Of a stretch of DNA of 64,000 nt, positions 17,201 to 26,140 are shown piece after piece. Under the pieces are notes generated by a model that saw nothing but the letters and a program-made list of their open reading frames with translations, was not told where the DNA came from and made no database searches. Source of the stretch: Lentzea flava (GTDB lineage: Bacteria > Actinomycetota > Actinomycetes > Mycobacteriales > Pseudonocardiaceae); assembly GCF_014648475.1 (NCBI RefSeq), contig NZ_BMRE01000013.1, forward strand, positions 62,001-126,000. The letters are read 5' to 3'. Numbering within the stretch: the first letter of the stretch is position 1; each line of letters opens with the position of its first letter. A program made the translations under genes and the position numbers.

Positions 17201-17983
17201 TCAGGCTGGTGCAACCTGGCCGCCTGCCAGCACCTCCGAGGGCGTTGTCGGAGGCTGGCGGCCCGGTTCCAGCGATACTGCGAACGTCGTGTGTTTGTGC
17301 GCGTCGGGGGACCAGGTCAGCAGTTGCGGGTCGGTCGAGCCCGTGCGCACGTCGAACGTTGCCAACGGTACCGGCGGTTTCGTACTTGCACCCCAAACCA
17401 CGTAAACGTGGCCCGAGTCGTTCGGCTTGAGGTTCAGCGGCATCACGGCGCCGGAGGTCGGGCTCGAGAGCACGATGGCCACCTTGTCGCCGGAGCCCGT
17501 GCGCAGGATCGCCCTGGCCGTGGTCGGGTCGGCGGCCAGGGTCAGGGCCTTGTTCAGCTCGTTCGTGCGGGCCTGGGACGCCGTCACCTCGTTCGACAGC
17601 TGGTTCACGCGGATGCCCAGGTAGCCGCCGCCGGCCAGGACGGCCAGGGCCGCTGCGGCGGCCAGCAGCGTGCGGCCGGTGCGGCGGCGGTGTTGCGGGC
17701 GCAGCGGGGTCGGGGCCGCGTGGCGCGGGCGGTGCGGGGTGGGCACTTCCTGCGGGATGTGCTCGATCTGTTCCATCAGCCTCGCGCGCAGGCGGGGTGG
17801 TGGCTGTTCCTGGCGGACCGAGCCGCCGATGCCCGCGAGGACCTCCTGCGTCGACCGCACGGTGCGCTGGCAGGCGGGGCAGTTCGGCAGGTGGTCGCGG
17901 ACCACCGCTTCCTCGTCCGGCTCCAAGGAGTGCATCGCCCAGCCGACGGCGAGCTCCTCGTGAGGGCACAACTCGCCGTTCAC
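17201..17983 (-). CDS. RskA-like anti-sigma factor
   Basis: 260 aa from a GTG that overlaps the sigma-factor stop by 4 bp (GTGA), with GGAG upstream. A zinc-binding anti-sigma motif is at about residues 30-40 (DHLPNCPACQ, H-x3-C-x2-C), one transmembrane segment follows (TLLAAAAALAVLAGGGYLGI), and the extracytoplasmic domain is of the anti-sigma-K (RskA) type (PTSGAVMPLNLKP, GHVYVVWGAS). It should hold the adjacent ECF sigma factor inactive at the membrane until a signal triggers its proteolysis. Confidence 0.88.
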   Translation of the reverse strand: MNGELCPHEELAVGWAMHSLEPDEEAVVRDHLPNCPACQRTVRSTQEVLAGIGGSVRQEQPPPRLRARLMEQIEHIPQEVPTPHRPRHAAPTPLRPQHRRRTGRTLLAAAAALAVLAGGGYLGIRVNQLSNEVTASQARTNELNKALTLAADPTTARAILRTGSGDKVAIVLSSPTSGAVMPLNLKPNDSGHVYVVWGASTKPPVPLATFDVRTGSTDPQLLTWSPDAHKHTTFAVSLEPGRQPPTTPSEVLAGGQVAPA

Positions 17984-18615
17984 CGGTTTGCTCCTGTCGT
18001 CTTTGCTCCTGTCGTCTCGCCGGTCTCGCCGGCCCACAAGTTCCCCAACGTGCCTCTCAGGCGTCTGATCGCCGCGAACGTGCGCGACTTCACAGTTCCC
18101 AGCGGCACGCCTGTCAGCTTCGCCACCTCGCACTGGGTGTAGCCGCCCAGGTAGGCCAGTGCGATGACTTGGCGCTGCTCTTCCGGCAACGTCCGCAGTG
18201 CCGCCCTGACCTCGGCGCTCACCACGCTCACCAGCGCCTGGTGGTCTGAGCCCTCCGCGGGTGGTGAGACGTCGTCGGTGAGGGGAACAGTCCGGCGGCG
18301 CTGTGTGTTTTCCTTGCGTACGGCGTCCACCGCGCGGTGGTGCACCAAAGTCATCAACCAGGTGCCGAAACTTCCGCGCGTGGGGTCGAACCTGGCAGGG
18401 TGCCGCCAGAGCGCGAGGAAAGCCTCCTGGACGACGTCCTCGGCCAGTTCCGGGTCTACGCAGATGCGTCTGGCCAGCGAATATGCTGGTGTGCCGTACC
18501 TGTCGTACAGCGCACCGAACGCTGGCCGATCGCCCTGTGCGAGCCTTTGCACGAGCTCGAAATCGGTCGGCCGGCCGTCGCATGGCGCAACGGGCGGGCC
18601 GGGCGAGTCAGCCAC
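17980..18615 (-). CDS. ECF RNA polymerase sigma factor, SigK-like
   Basis: 211 aa from a GTG with GAGGA eight bases upstream; an ATG at 18639 is an alternative. Region 2 (AFGALYDRYGTPAYSLARR, then AEDVVQEAFLALW) and region 4 (LPEEQRQVIALAYLGGYTQC, then VPLGTVKSRTFAAIRRLR) are complete. It directs transcription of a stress regulon and is controlled by the co-translated anti-sigma factor. The C-terminal tail carries a 15-bp tandem duplication (TTGAK repeated), which also duplicates the GGAGCAAA ribosome site of the anti-sigma gene. Confidence 0.9.
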   Translation of the reverse strand: MADSPGPPVAPCDGRPTDFELVQRLAQGDRPAFGALYDRYGTPAYSLARRICVDPELAEDVVQEAFLALWRHPARFDPTRGSFGTWLMTLVHHRAVDAVRKENTQRRRTVPLTDDVSPPAEGSDHQALVSVVSAEVRAALRTLPEEQRQVIALAYLGGYTQCEVAKLTGVPLGTVKSRTFAAIRRLRGTLGNLWAGETGETTGAKTTGANR

Positions 18616-18880
18616 CAGAGATGTCCTCACGTACAACATTCGCGCACATTCGCGCAACAGTCGGTACCGGGTTCAGGTTAGACCCAGCAAGATGGGGGTC
18701 GCTGTACGCGGACTAAGAGCGAGGAGGACACGCAGCGCGTGCAGACGGTCGCCCTGCGCAGCGAAGCTGACCCGATGGGGTGATCTGCGTTCGAATCGCG
18801 AGCGTTCCTCGCCACATGCACGTCACAACTGAGGTGCTCGGTCGTTTCATGGACCGGGAAGGGAGAAGAGGGTAACGACG

Positions 18881-19306
18881 ATGCGCAACGACCACGTGAC
18901 GCTCCGCTCGACAGCGGTCTTCGACCTGCTGGCGCCGAGGACCCCTGCGGTTCCGGTCCAGGTGGAGCTGCGATACGACACGAAGGACCCGTACGCGGTC
19001 GTGGCCGCGTTCCGCACCGGCCGTGCCGGTTGGGTCGAGTGGGTGTTCGCCCGCGACCTGCTCGCCGACGGCCTCATCGCCGACGCCGGCGACGGCGACG
19101 TCCGGATCCGGCCCGCCGCCGACGACCCCGAGGTCGTCGTGATCGAGCTGAGCTCGCCGTCCGGGCACGCCATGTTCGAGGCGTCCGCGCAGGAACTCGC
19201 CGACTTCCTCGACCGGACCTACGACGTCGTCGTGCCGGGCAACGAGCACCTGTGGGTCAACGTCGACGAGGCGCTCACGCACCTCATCTCGAACGACCTG
19301 AGCTGA
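18881..19306 (+). CDS. ssgB: SsgA/SsgB-family sporulation and cell-division regulator
   Basis: 141 aa. The sequence is very close to the SsgB consensus of mycelial actinomycetes (VQVELRYDTKDPYAVVAAF, RAGWVEWVFARDLLADGL, LSSPSGHAMFEAS, DYVVVPGNEHLWVNVDE-like end). SsgB is a cytoplasmic protein that recruits FtsZ to future septum sites in sporulating hyphae, so its presence supports a filamentous host. A purine-rich site precedes the ATG. It is monocistronic, followed by the tRNA arrays. Confidence 0.9.
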   Translation: MRNDHVTLRSTAVFDLLAPRTPAVPVQVELRYDTKDPYAVVAAFRTGRAGWVEWVFARDLLADGLIADAGDGDVRIRPAADDPEVVVIELSSPSGHAMFEASAQELADFLDRTYDVVVPGNEHLWVNVDEALTHLISNDLS

Positions 19307-19351
19307 ATCATCCGAGGTAGGGGGCCCGTGAACGCGGTGCGGGTACCCCCG

Positions 19352-19380
19352 GTGAAACCCGCTTGAACCCCTCGTATAAG
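19352..19380 (+). promoter_or_regulatory. candidate promoter of the first tRNA array
   Basis: GTGAAA (19352-19357) and TATAAG (19375-19380) are 17 bp apart, a good -10 with a moderate -35, about 33 bp before the first tRNA. No protein start intervenes. Confidence 0.5.
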
Positions 19381-19413
19381 GTTTGTTTCAACATCACGAA
19401 GTCAGTGATGTAC

Positions 19414-19486
19414 GCGGATGTAGCGCAGTTGGTAGCGCATCACCTTGCCAAGGTGAGGGTCGCGAGTTCGAGTCTCGTCATCCGCT
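19414..19486 (+). tRNA. tRNA-Gly(GCC), copy 1
   Basis: 73-nt cloverleaf. Acceptor GCGGATG pairs with CATCCGC, and the anticodon loop TTGCCAA gives GCC. The sequence is identical to the copy at 19858. First gene of a Gly-Cys-Val array. Confidence 0.95.
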
Positions 19487-19528
19487 CTGTGAGTCTCCGG
19501 TGGGCAACCACTGTGGACTCATGCTCCT

Positions 19529-19600
19529 GGCGGAGTGGCCGAGTGGCTTAGGCAAGGGCCTGCAAAGCCCTGTACACGGGTTCGATTCCCGTCTCCGCCT
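19529..19600 (+). tRNA. tRNA-Cys(GCA)
   Basis: 72-nt cloverleaf. Acceptor GGCGGAG pairs with CTCCGCC, and the anticodon loop CTGCAAA gives GCA. Middle gene of the Gly-Cys-Val array; only one copy here. Confidence 0.94.
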
Positions 19601-19601
19601 C

Positions 19602-19673
<72 letters not shown>

Positions 19674-19684
19674 TGTGGATCATC

Positions 19685-19719
19685 AACGGGGCCAGGTGCA
19701 CATCGCACCTGGCCCCGTT
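19685..19719 (+). terminator. hairpin terminator after the first tRNA array
   Basis: A perfect 15-bp stem (AACGGGGCCAGGTGC with its complement) and a 5-base loop, directly after tRNA-Val copy 1. It is GC-rich with no long T-run, as is common in actinobacteria. Confidence 0.8.
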
Positions 19720-19782
19720 GCCGTTCCGCGGTCGCCTTCGTCTGCCGTGCCGCCGGCCTCGCCACGCCCAAGATCAGCCGAT

Positions 19783-19810
19783 TTGGAAGTTCAGGGGACC
19801 GTCGGATAAA
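19783..19810 (+). promoter_or_regulatory. candidate promoter of the second tRNA array
   Basis: TTGGAA (19783-19788) and GATAAA (19805-19810), 16 bp apart, lie about 47 bp before the second tRNA-Gly and after the first terminator, so the second array is probably transcribed on its own. Confidence 0.45.
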
Positions 19811-19857
19811 GTTCTCCTCGCACCACGGGAAACCCGCCAGGGAAACCCACGGCGCAC

Positions 19858-19930
19858 GCGGATGTAGCGCAGTTGGTAGCGCATCACCTTGCCAAGGTGA
19901 GGGTCGCGAGTTCGAGTCTCGTCATCCGCT
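19858..19930 (+). tRNA. tRNA-Gly(GCC), copy 2
   Basis: Identical in sequence to the tRNA-Gly at 19414; the flanks differ beyond a few bases. Followed two bases later by tRNA-Val copy 2, without a Cys gene between. Confidence 0.95.
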
Positions 19931-19931
19931 C

Positions 19932-20003
<72 letters not shown>

Positions 20004-20010
20004 CTCACCC

Positions 20011-20046
20011 GAGAAGCCCTCGATCGAACATGATCGAGGGCTTCTC
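20011..20046 (+). terminator. hairpin terminator after the second tRNA array
   Basis: A perfect 15-bp stem (GAGAAGCCCTCGATC with its complement) and a 6-base loop, 7 bp after tRNA-Val copy 2. It insulates the tRNAs from the TIR operon, whose promoter must lie between 20047 and 20164. Confidence 0.85.
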
Positions 20047-20164
20047 GCTGTTCGCGGTCCGCCGCCGCAGCCGCCAGCTTTTGTCCAATTTTTGGACAGA
20101 ACGCGCGAAAGCGTCCACTTTTTTGTCTTTTATCACCGGGTGACCGCATCTACCGTTGGTCGCT

Positions 20165-20773
20165 GTGTCCGGCTACCTGTTCGATTTCTTCATCAGCTAC
20201 AGCCGCCAGGGCAGTGTGCAGAAATGGCTGCTGAACCACTTCTACAACAAACTCGTCGAGTGCCTCGCCGACGAGTGTGCGCCCGCGCCCAGGGTGTACA
20301 TGGACCGCCACATGCCCCGAGCGGTGGACTGGTCGCACAACCTGCGGACCTCGCTGCGGCACAGCAAGATCATGATCCAGGTGATGACGCCGCACTACTT
20401 CAGGTCCGGCTGGTGCATGTCGGAGCTGCAGAGCATGCGCGCGAGGGAAGAGATGCTCGGGTTCGCCAGCGCCAAGATCCCGCAGGGGTTGATATATCCG
20501 ATCGTCTACTCGGACTGCGAGGACTTGCGGGACGAGGAGCGGATGCGCAAATGGCACGACTTCAAGGAATACGCACATCCCGATCCGGTCTATCAGCAGA
20601 CGGTCGAATACATCCACTTCCACAAAGAAGTGAAACAGCTGGCGCGTGATCTGGTCGAGCTCGCGAGCTGGGTTCCTGACTGGCAGGAGGACTGGCCGAT
20701 CGTGGAACTCCCTGATCCGATCGTCACCCGCCGCACCCCCTTACCGAGGTTCGAGCCATGTCCGGAACCGTGA
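20165..20773 (+). CDS. TIR-domain protein, probable NADase effector
   Basis: 202 aa from GTG. The TIR fold is visible from the first strand (YLFDFFISYSR) through RVYMDRHM and IMIQVMTPHYFRSGWCMSEL. The last segment carries the S-x-W-C-x-x-E motif in which Glu (E87) is the catalytic residue of NAD-cleaving TIR domains, so the protein is probably enzymatically active. The last 90 residues are helical and charged and probably contact partners. It overlaps the ParA-like gene by 16 bp, so the two are translated together. Activity is inferred, not shown. Confidence 0.8.
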   Translation: MSGYLFDFFISYSRQGSVQKWLLNHFYNKLVECLADECAPAPRVYMDRHMPRAVDWSHNLRTSLRHSKIMIQVMTPHYFRSGWCMSELQSMRAREEMLGFASAKIPQGLIYPIVYSDCEDLRDEERMRKWHDFKEYAHPDPVYQQTVEYIHFHKEVKQLARDLVELASWVPDWQEDWPIVELPDPIVTRRTPLPRFEPCPEP

Positions 20774-22398
20774 TCACGTTCTACTCCTACAAAGGCGGCG
20801 TCGGACGCAGTTTCACCTTGGCCAACACGGCGGTGCTGCTCGCGCGCTGGGGTTACCGGGTGCTGGCAATCGATTGGGACCTGGAGGCGCCGGGGCTGCA
20901 TCTCTACTTCCACCCGCATCTTTCCCGGATGCCCGAGAGCGGTGTGGTCGACCTCGCGCACGAGTTCGTCCAGAAAGCTGCGGCACCTGCCGCGCACACG
21001 GTTCGAGTCGACGTCGAAGGCGGCGTGCTCGACCTGATGGCCGCGGGCAAGGTCGTGGGCCACAAGCTGGACGCCTCGTACACGTACCGGCTGCAGGAGA
21101 TTGACTGGGAGGACCTGTACGACGAGGGGTTCGCGGAGTTCCTGGAGGAACGCCGCGAAGAGTGGATCGCCCAGTACGACTTCGTGCTGATCGACAGCCG
21201 GACCGGTGTCTCGGACGTCGCCCGGATCTGCACCGCACAGCTGCCTGATCGGCTGGTGGTGGTGTTCACCGCGAACGATCAGAACCTCAACGACGTCGTC
21301 GACATCGCCCATCTCGCGGACCAGGCCAGGGACCGGTTGCCCTACGACCGGCCGCGGCACCAGGTGATGCCGGTGCTGTCCCGTCTCGACAACCGGATGG
21401 AGTACCAGCGCGCCGAGGAGTGGCAGCAGAAGTGCGCGGGCGTGGTCGCGCCCCTGTTCCGCAACTGGCTGGTCAAGGGCGTTACGTCCGAACAGATGTT
21501 GCGGCATCTGACTGTGCCGTACATCTCCTACTGGAGCTTCGGCGAGCTCCTGCCCGTGATGGTCGAGAATCCTCCGTCGTCCGACCAGATCTCATTCGCG
21601 TTGGAGACGGTCGCCGCGGTGATCGCGCAAGAGTTCGACCGGACCGATCTGCTGGCCGACAACCGCGATGCCTACGTGGCGGCTGCTCGCTCGCGGCGCC
21701 GCAAGTTCGACCTCGACCTGTTGGTGTCCTCTCCGAGGACGTTGTGGCGCACGAGTACCGAGCTGATCACCGAGCTGCGGCTGCTCGGGGTGAAGGTCGA
21801 CAGGTCGGTCTCCGGCGATCCGGAGATCCTCGATCAGACGGGCGACCCCGCAGAGCACCTGTGTCTCGTCATCGACGGAGCGTTGAGCAGGTGGCAGCTC
21901 ACCGAAGCCGAACGGTTCGCGCGCCGCGCACTCGGCCCGGACGGCGCACAGCGGCAAATGTTCTGTCTGGTCACACGTGGCACGAACCGAGAGCTGCTGC
22001 CGGGGTTCCTGCGCAATCTCCGGCACTTCGAGTTCGAGCCGGCCGTGCGGCCGGTGCCGGTGGCCAGGGAACTGCACGACCTCATCAGGGCAACCCCCGC
22101 GCCGCAGGCCGAGCCGGACCACGAGGCGTTGAGGGACGCCGAGGCGGCTCTGCGCGAGCTGCCGGAGCAGCTGCCGTATGCCGGGAGGTTCGCGCTCGTC
22201 GAGGAAACGGTGCGCGGCATGGCCAGCGCGTTCGACGACGGCGACATGGATCTGCTCCGGGATCGGTCAGCTGATCTCCTGCTCCTCAACAGGCCGCACC
22301 GCAACGGGACCGGGGTGACCGTGCCACCACAGCTGCGCACCGAGGTGAGTGCGCTGCTCGCCCGGATCGAGCGACGAATCAACGCGTTCACGGACTGA
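20758..22398 (+). CDS. ParA/MinD-like ATPase with C-terminal extension
   Basis: 546 aa. A deviant Walker A (YKGGVGRSFTLANTAVLLA) is at residues 11-29, a switch segment AIDWDLEAPGL follows, and Walker B is FVLIDSRTGVSD. The KGGVGRS form is typical of actinobacterial ParA-like proteins linked to TIR domains, such as those of FxsA-type conflict clusters. Residues about 310-546 form a separate domain with an alpha/beta stretch (HLCLVIDGALSRWQLTEAER, CLVTRGTN) that could be a second, degenerate TIR-like fold. It is translationally linked to the TIR gene before it. Confidence 0.78.
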   Translation: MSGTVITFYSYKGGVGRSFTLANTAVLLARWGYRVLAIDWDLEAPGLHLYFHPHLSRMPESGVVDLAHEFVQKAAAPAAHTVRVDVEGGVLDLMAAGKVVGHKLDASYTYRLQEIDWEDLYDEGFAEFLEERREEWIAQYDFVLIDSRTGVSDVARICTAQLPDRLVVVFTANDQNLNDVVDIAHLADQARDRLPYDRPRHQVMPVLSRLDNRMEYQRAEEWQQKCAGVVAPLFRNWLVKGVTSEQMLRHLTVPYISYWSFGELLPVMVENPPSSDQISFALETVAAVIAQEFDRTDLLADNRDAYVAAARSRRRKFDLDLLVSSPRTLWRTSTELITELRLLGVKVDRSVSGDPEILDQTGDPAEHLCLVIDGALSRWQLTEAERFARRALGPDGAQRQMFCLVTRGTNRELLPGFLRNLRHFEFEPAVRPVPVARELHDLIRATPAPQAEPDHEALRDAEAALRELPEQLPYAGRFALVEETVRGMASAFDDGDMDLLRDRSADLLLLNRPHRNGTGVTVPPQLRTEVSALLARIERRINAFTD

Positions 22399-22406
22399 AA
22401 GGCGGC

Positions 22407-23014
22407 GTGATGCCGGAGAAGTACGCAACCAGCGCCAAGTCGGCACTGATGGTCGTGATGCTGGCCAATCGTGAAGTGCCGAACGTGGAGCTGAAGGACA
22501 CCTACAAGATCTCGCTCCTGCCCAAGGACCGTGACGTGTTGAACCGCGACAAGCTCCTGGAGACGTTGAAGGAGGCCGGCGGTACGTCCACAGGATCACC
22601 GACAGGGGCATCGACTGGTGCATGACCCACCTGGTCGAGAGCGAGCTGCCGTCACGGGTGGGACCGCAGGCCCGAGTGAACCAGGAACTGTTGCGGCGCA
22701 TCGTCCCGTTTCTGCGGGAACGCGGTCTGCTGGCCGAGGCGATCCGGTCGAGGGGCCTCGAGGAGCTGATCCGGCAGGTGTACCTGGAGCTGGGCGACGG
22801 CTACCAGGACTGGGTCCGGCTGGCGAAGATTCGCCCGCGGCTGGGTGGCGCTGACCGCGACGAGGTGGACGAGACCCTGCTGAGGATGGTGAAAGCCGGC
22901 ACCGCACACCTGGTTCCCGACTCCAACCGCAAGGTGCTCACCGAGGACGACCACGCGGCCGCGATCCGCATCGGCGGCGAGGACAAGCACCTCATGGCGA
23001 TCGAGGAATCATGA
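22407..23014 (+). pseudogene. small winged-helix-like gene, apparently frameshifted
   Basis: The first frame (GTG 22407 or ATG 22410) reads YATSAKSALMVVML and DRDVLNRDKLLETLKEAG, then turns to low complexity and stops at 22625. From about 22577 a -1 frame continues the protein (RRYVHRITDRGIDWCMTHLV), with an ATG at 22622 overlapping that stop (ATGA), and runs to IRIGGEDKHLMAIEES. As I recall the family, it is one continuous protein of about 200 aa, so a -1 shift near 22572-22580 is likely. Alternatives are two coupled genes, programmed frameshifting or a sequencing error. The final ATGA overlaps the HerA-like gene. Confidence 0.6.
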
Positions 23015-26000
23015 CCGAGCAATTGCGCGAGGCGCTGGCGGTCGTGCGTTTCAACTCCGCCGAGACCCCCGACGACGTCTGGCACGCCTCGCCGTTCCAC
23101 ATCGAAGGTCTGCACACCAGGGCCGAGCATCGCCTCCGGGCGGGCATCGCCGACGCACGTGCCAGCGTCGGACCGAGCATCGGTGGTCTGGTGCTGCAGG
23201 GGGAGAAGGGCGTCGGCAAGACGCACCTGCTGGGTTCGGTCCGCCGCATGGTGCAGGAGCAGGGCGGCTACTTCTTCCTCGTCGAGGTCACGTCGGGCAA
23301 GGCGTTCTGGGACGACGTCGCCGACGCCATGCGCAGCGAGCTGCGCCGTGCCAACGACGAGGGCGACATCCAGCTCACAGTGCTGCTGCGTCAGCTGTGC
23401 AGGGGAGCTGACGTGCCCGCTGACGTCGGCCGCGCGGTGGTAGGTGAAGCATCGCTCACACCGGAGCACCTGCGGACCTTCCTCGGTGGTCTTCGCACTG
23501 TGGACAGCAGGATCGCCGTGGAGTGCGGTGACACGATTCGCGCACTCGTGCTGTACGCCTCGGAGCACTCGGACGTGGGCAGGTCCTACCTGAAGGGCGT
23601 GGACGAGTCGAGCGAGGAACGGCGCCGCTGGGGCCTTCCAGCCGAGGCCAACCCGTCACGGACGCTCGTTCGCGACATCTCCCGCGTGCTCGCGATGACC
23701 GGACCGTGCGTCATCGCAGTCGACCAGCTCGACACGTTGGTCAACAAGGGAACGGACGTGACCGGCGAGGCGGTGACGAACCCCGAGCTGGTGCAGGAGA
23801 TCGCCGACATCTCGGACGGTCTCATGCAGCTCCGTGAAACGACGCGCCGCACGATCACGGTGGTGGCCTGCCTGCCCAACACGTGGAAAATGCTGAAGTC
23901 GATCGCGAGCGACACCGTCGAGGACCGCTTCACCACGACCCCGATCCTCGCCTCGATCGCGGATCCTGCTCTCGGCAGGAACCTCGTCGAGAAGTGGCTC
24001 GGCGTGATGTACCGGCGTCACGGGATCGTGCCGCCGCACCCGACCTGGCCGGTGGCGCCGAGTGCGTTCGATCCGGCGAACTGGTCGGCTCGCACGCCAC
24101 GCCAGCTGCTCAAGCGGGTGCATCAGCACGCGGAAGCCTGTTTGTACGGCGAGATCAGGGAATTGGGCTCGTTCGACGAGGCACTGCCGACCGAGGTCGC
24201 GGCCGCGCCGGTCGTCTCGGGACCGGAACCGGACTACATGGCGGAGTTCGACGCCAGGTTCGCGCACCTGAAGCAGACGGCCACGGTCACCGCGGCGGAA
24301 GTCAAGCCGTCCAACGAGGACGAGGTGCTGCCCGCATTGCTCCTGGCCGGGCTCAAGTCCTGGATCACCGAGGTCGGCAACGACGACCTGAAGTGGCATC
24401 CGGAACCGCACTCGGACGACATGCGGCTGCACGCCGGTCTGCGTCTGACCGTCAACGAGGAACTGGACACTCAGGAGCGTTGGGGTCTTCGGTTCATCGC
24501 CAGCAGCCACGGCAACCGGGTGCTGCGCAAGCTGCGCGACGCTCGCGACGCGGCAGAAGGAACCCGCGGAGCCCGCGGCAGGCACCTGATCATCATCCGC
24601 AACGGGCCCAAGGGCTGGACCGGTGCGGTGACCCGGCGGCTGGTCGCGGAGCTGGAGAGCGCGGGCGGACGGTGCGTGGACATCACGGACGACGACCTGA
24701 GGACGTTCAGTGCGCTGAAGGAGATCTGCTCGGTGCAGACCCATCAGCTGCTGGCGTGGCTCGTTGCCAGGAAACCCGCCAGCAGCACCACGTTCCTGCG
24801 GTCGGTGTTGCCGGATCAGGAACGGACGGCGGCAAGCCACCAGGAGACCCGTCCTCCGCCGCGGTCGCAGCGACCGGAGAGTCCTGACGAGATCGTTCTC
24901 GGGATGGACTCCGAGATCCGCATCGAGCTCGAGTCGCTGCGCAAGCACGCCATCGTCTTCGCGGGGTCCGGCAGCGGGAAGACGGTGCTGTTGCGCCGGA
25001 TCGTCGAGGAGTGTGCGTTGCGCGGGGTTTCGGCGATCGTGCTGGATCCCAACAACGACCTGGCACGGCTCGGGGACGCGTGGCCAGAGGCGCCGGGGGA
25101 GTGGCGGGCAGGGGATGAGGCGAAGGCAGCCGAGTACCTCGCCGGCACGGAGGTCGTGGTGTGGACGCCCGGTCGGGTCAGTGGCCGGCCGTTGAGTTTT
25201 CACCCGCTGCCCGACTTCGCCGAGGTGCGGGACGACGAGGACGAGTTCGCCGCGGCGGTGGAGGCCGCGGTGGCGCGGTTGGTGCCGCATGCGCGGATCG
25301 CCAACGAGACCAAGTTCGCCGTTCGAGGCAGGGCGGTGCTGCGGGAGGCGCTCAAGCGTTATGCGCGATCGGATCGGCGGGACTTGACCGGGTTCGTCGA
25401 GTTGCTGGCCGAGTTGCCGGACGGTGTCAGCAAGCTGCACTCCGCGGCGGCCACGGCGGCTGATCTCGCGGAGACGTTGCGGGCCGCGATGGTCAACGAT
25501 CCGTTGCTCGGCGGCGCAGGGGAACCGACTGATCCCGGGGTGTTGCTCCAGCCCTCGGCCGGCAAACGTGCGCGTGTCTCGGTGATCAGCTTCGTCGGGT
25601 TGCCGTCCGAGGAGCAGCGGCAGGGGTTCATCAGTCAGCTGCAGCTCGAGGTGTTCGCCTGGATCAAGCGCAATCCGGCGGTGGATCGGCCGCTCGGCGG
25701 GCTGATGGTGATGGACGAGGCGCAGACGATCGCGCCTTCCGCAGGGGCCACCGCCAGTCTGCAGACCACGATCCTGCTGGCCTCGCAGGCGCGCAAGTAC
25801 GGGCTCGGGCTGGTGCTCGCCACGCAGGCGCCCAAGGGCGTGCACAACCAGGTGACGGGTAACGCCACCACGCAGTTCTTCGGGCGGCTGAACAGTCCTG
25901 CGCAGATCGCCGCGGCCACGGACATGGCGCGGGCCAAGGGGAGTTCGATCACGGACATCTCGAGGTTGGAGCGCGGGCAGTTCTACGTCACCGGGGACAC

Positions 26001-26100
26001 GTTCGGGTTCCGGCGGATGCGGGCACCGCTGTGCCTCAGCCATCACCCGCCCAGTCCGTTGCGGCTCGAGGAAGTGGTCGAGCGGGCCAGGAAGCAGTGA
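23011..26100 (+). CDS. dual-ATPase protein: AAA/STAND-like plus HerA/FtsK-like
   Basis: 1029 aa with two P-loop modules. The first has Walker A GEKGVGKT (residues 64-71) and Walker B VIAVDQLD. The second, in the last 400 residues, has Walker A GSGSGKTVLL (about 652-661) and Walker B GGLMVMDEAQT with a HerA/FtsK-like end (LGLVLATQAP, NATTQFFGRLN). HerA-type ATPases form hexameric DNA translocases, and several defence systems pair HerA with a SIR2 or nuclease effector. Here the likely effector is the TIR protein of the same operon. The ATGA start overlap shows coupling, and a strong terminator follows. Confidence 0.82.
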   Translation: MTEQLREALAVVRFNSAETPDDVWHASPFHIEGLHTRAEHRLRAGIADARASVGPSIGGLVLQGEKGVGKTHLLGSVRRMVQEQGGYFFLVEVTSGKAFWDDVADAMRSELRRANDEGDIQLTVLLRQLCRGADVPADVGRAVVGEASLTPEHLRTFLGGLRTVDSRIAVECGDTIRALVLYASEHSDVGRSYLKGVDESSEERRRWGLPAEANPSRTLVRDISRVLAMTGPCVIAVDQLDTLVNKGTDVTGEAVTNPELVQEIADISDGLMQLRETTRRTITVVACLPNTWKMLKSIASDTVEDRFTTTPILASIADPALGRNLVEKWLGVMYRRHGIVPPHPTWPVAPSAFDPANWSARTPRQLLKRVHQHAEACLYGEIRELGSFDEALPTEVAAAPVVSGPEPDYMAEFDARFAHLKQTATVTAAEVKPSNEDEVLPALLLAGLKSWITEVGNDDLKWHPEPHSDDMRLHAGLRLTVNEELDTQERWGLRFIASSHGNRVLRKLRDARDAAEGTRGARGRHLIIIRNGPKGWTGAVTRRLVAELESAGGRCVDITDDDLRTFSALKEICSVQTHQLLAWLVARKPASSTTFLRSVLPDQERTAASHQETRPPPRSQRPESPDEIVLGMDSEIRIELESLRKHAIVFAGSGSGKTVLLRRIVEECALRGVSAIVLDPNNDLARLGDAWPEAPGEWRAGDEAKAAEYLAGTEVVVWTPGRVSGRPLSFHPLPDFAEVRDDEDEFAAAVEAAVARLVPHARIANETKFAVRGRAVLREALKRYARSDRRDLTGFVELLAELPDGVSKLHSAAATAADLAETLRAAMVNDPLLGGAGEPTDPGVLLQPSAGKRARVSVISFVGLPSEEQRQGFISQLQLEVFAWIKRNPAVDRPLGGLMVMDEAQTIAPSAGATASLQTTILLASQARKYGLGLVLATQAPKGVHNQVTGNATTQFFGRLNSPAQIAAATDMARAKGSSITDISRLERGQFYVTGDTFGFRRMRAPLCLSHHPPSPLRLEEVVERARKQ

Positions 26101-26101
26101 G

Positions 26102-26135
26102 AAAGGGCGGTGTCCCCTCGGGGGCACCGCCCTTT
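26102..26135. terminator. bidirectional terminator
   Basis: AAAGGGCGGTG, a C-run/G-run pair and CACCGCCCTTTT form a strong hairpin with A- and T-runs on both sides, ending both the TIR operon (plus) and the split TIR pair (minus). Confidence 0.85.
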
Positions 26136-26140
26136 TCGCG

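Noticed and set aside
20021..20036. GATCGAACATGATC as a second LexA box
   Set aside because: It lies inside the tRNA terminator hairpin and lacks the GTTCG half-site.
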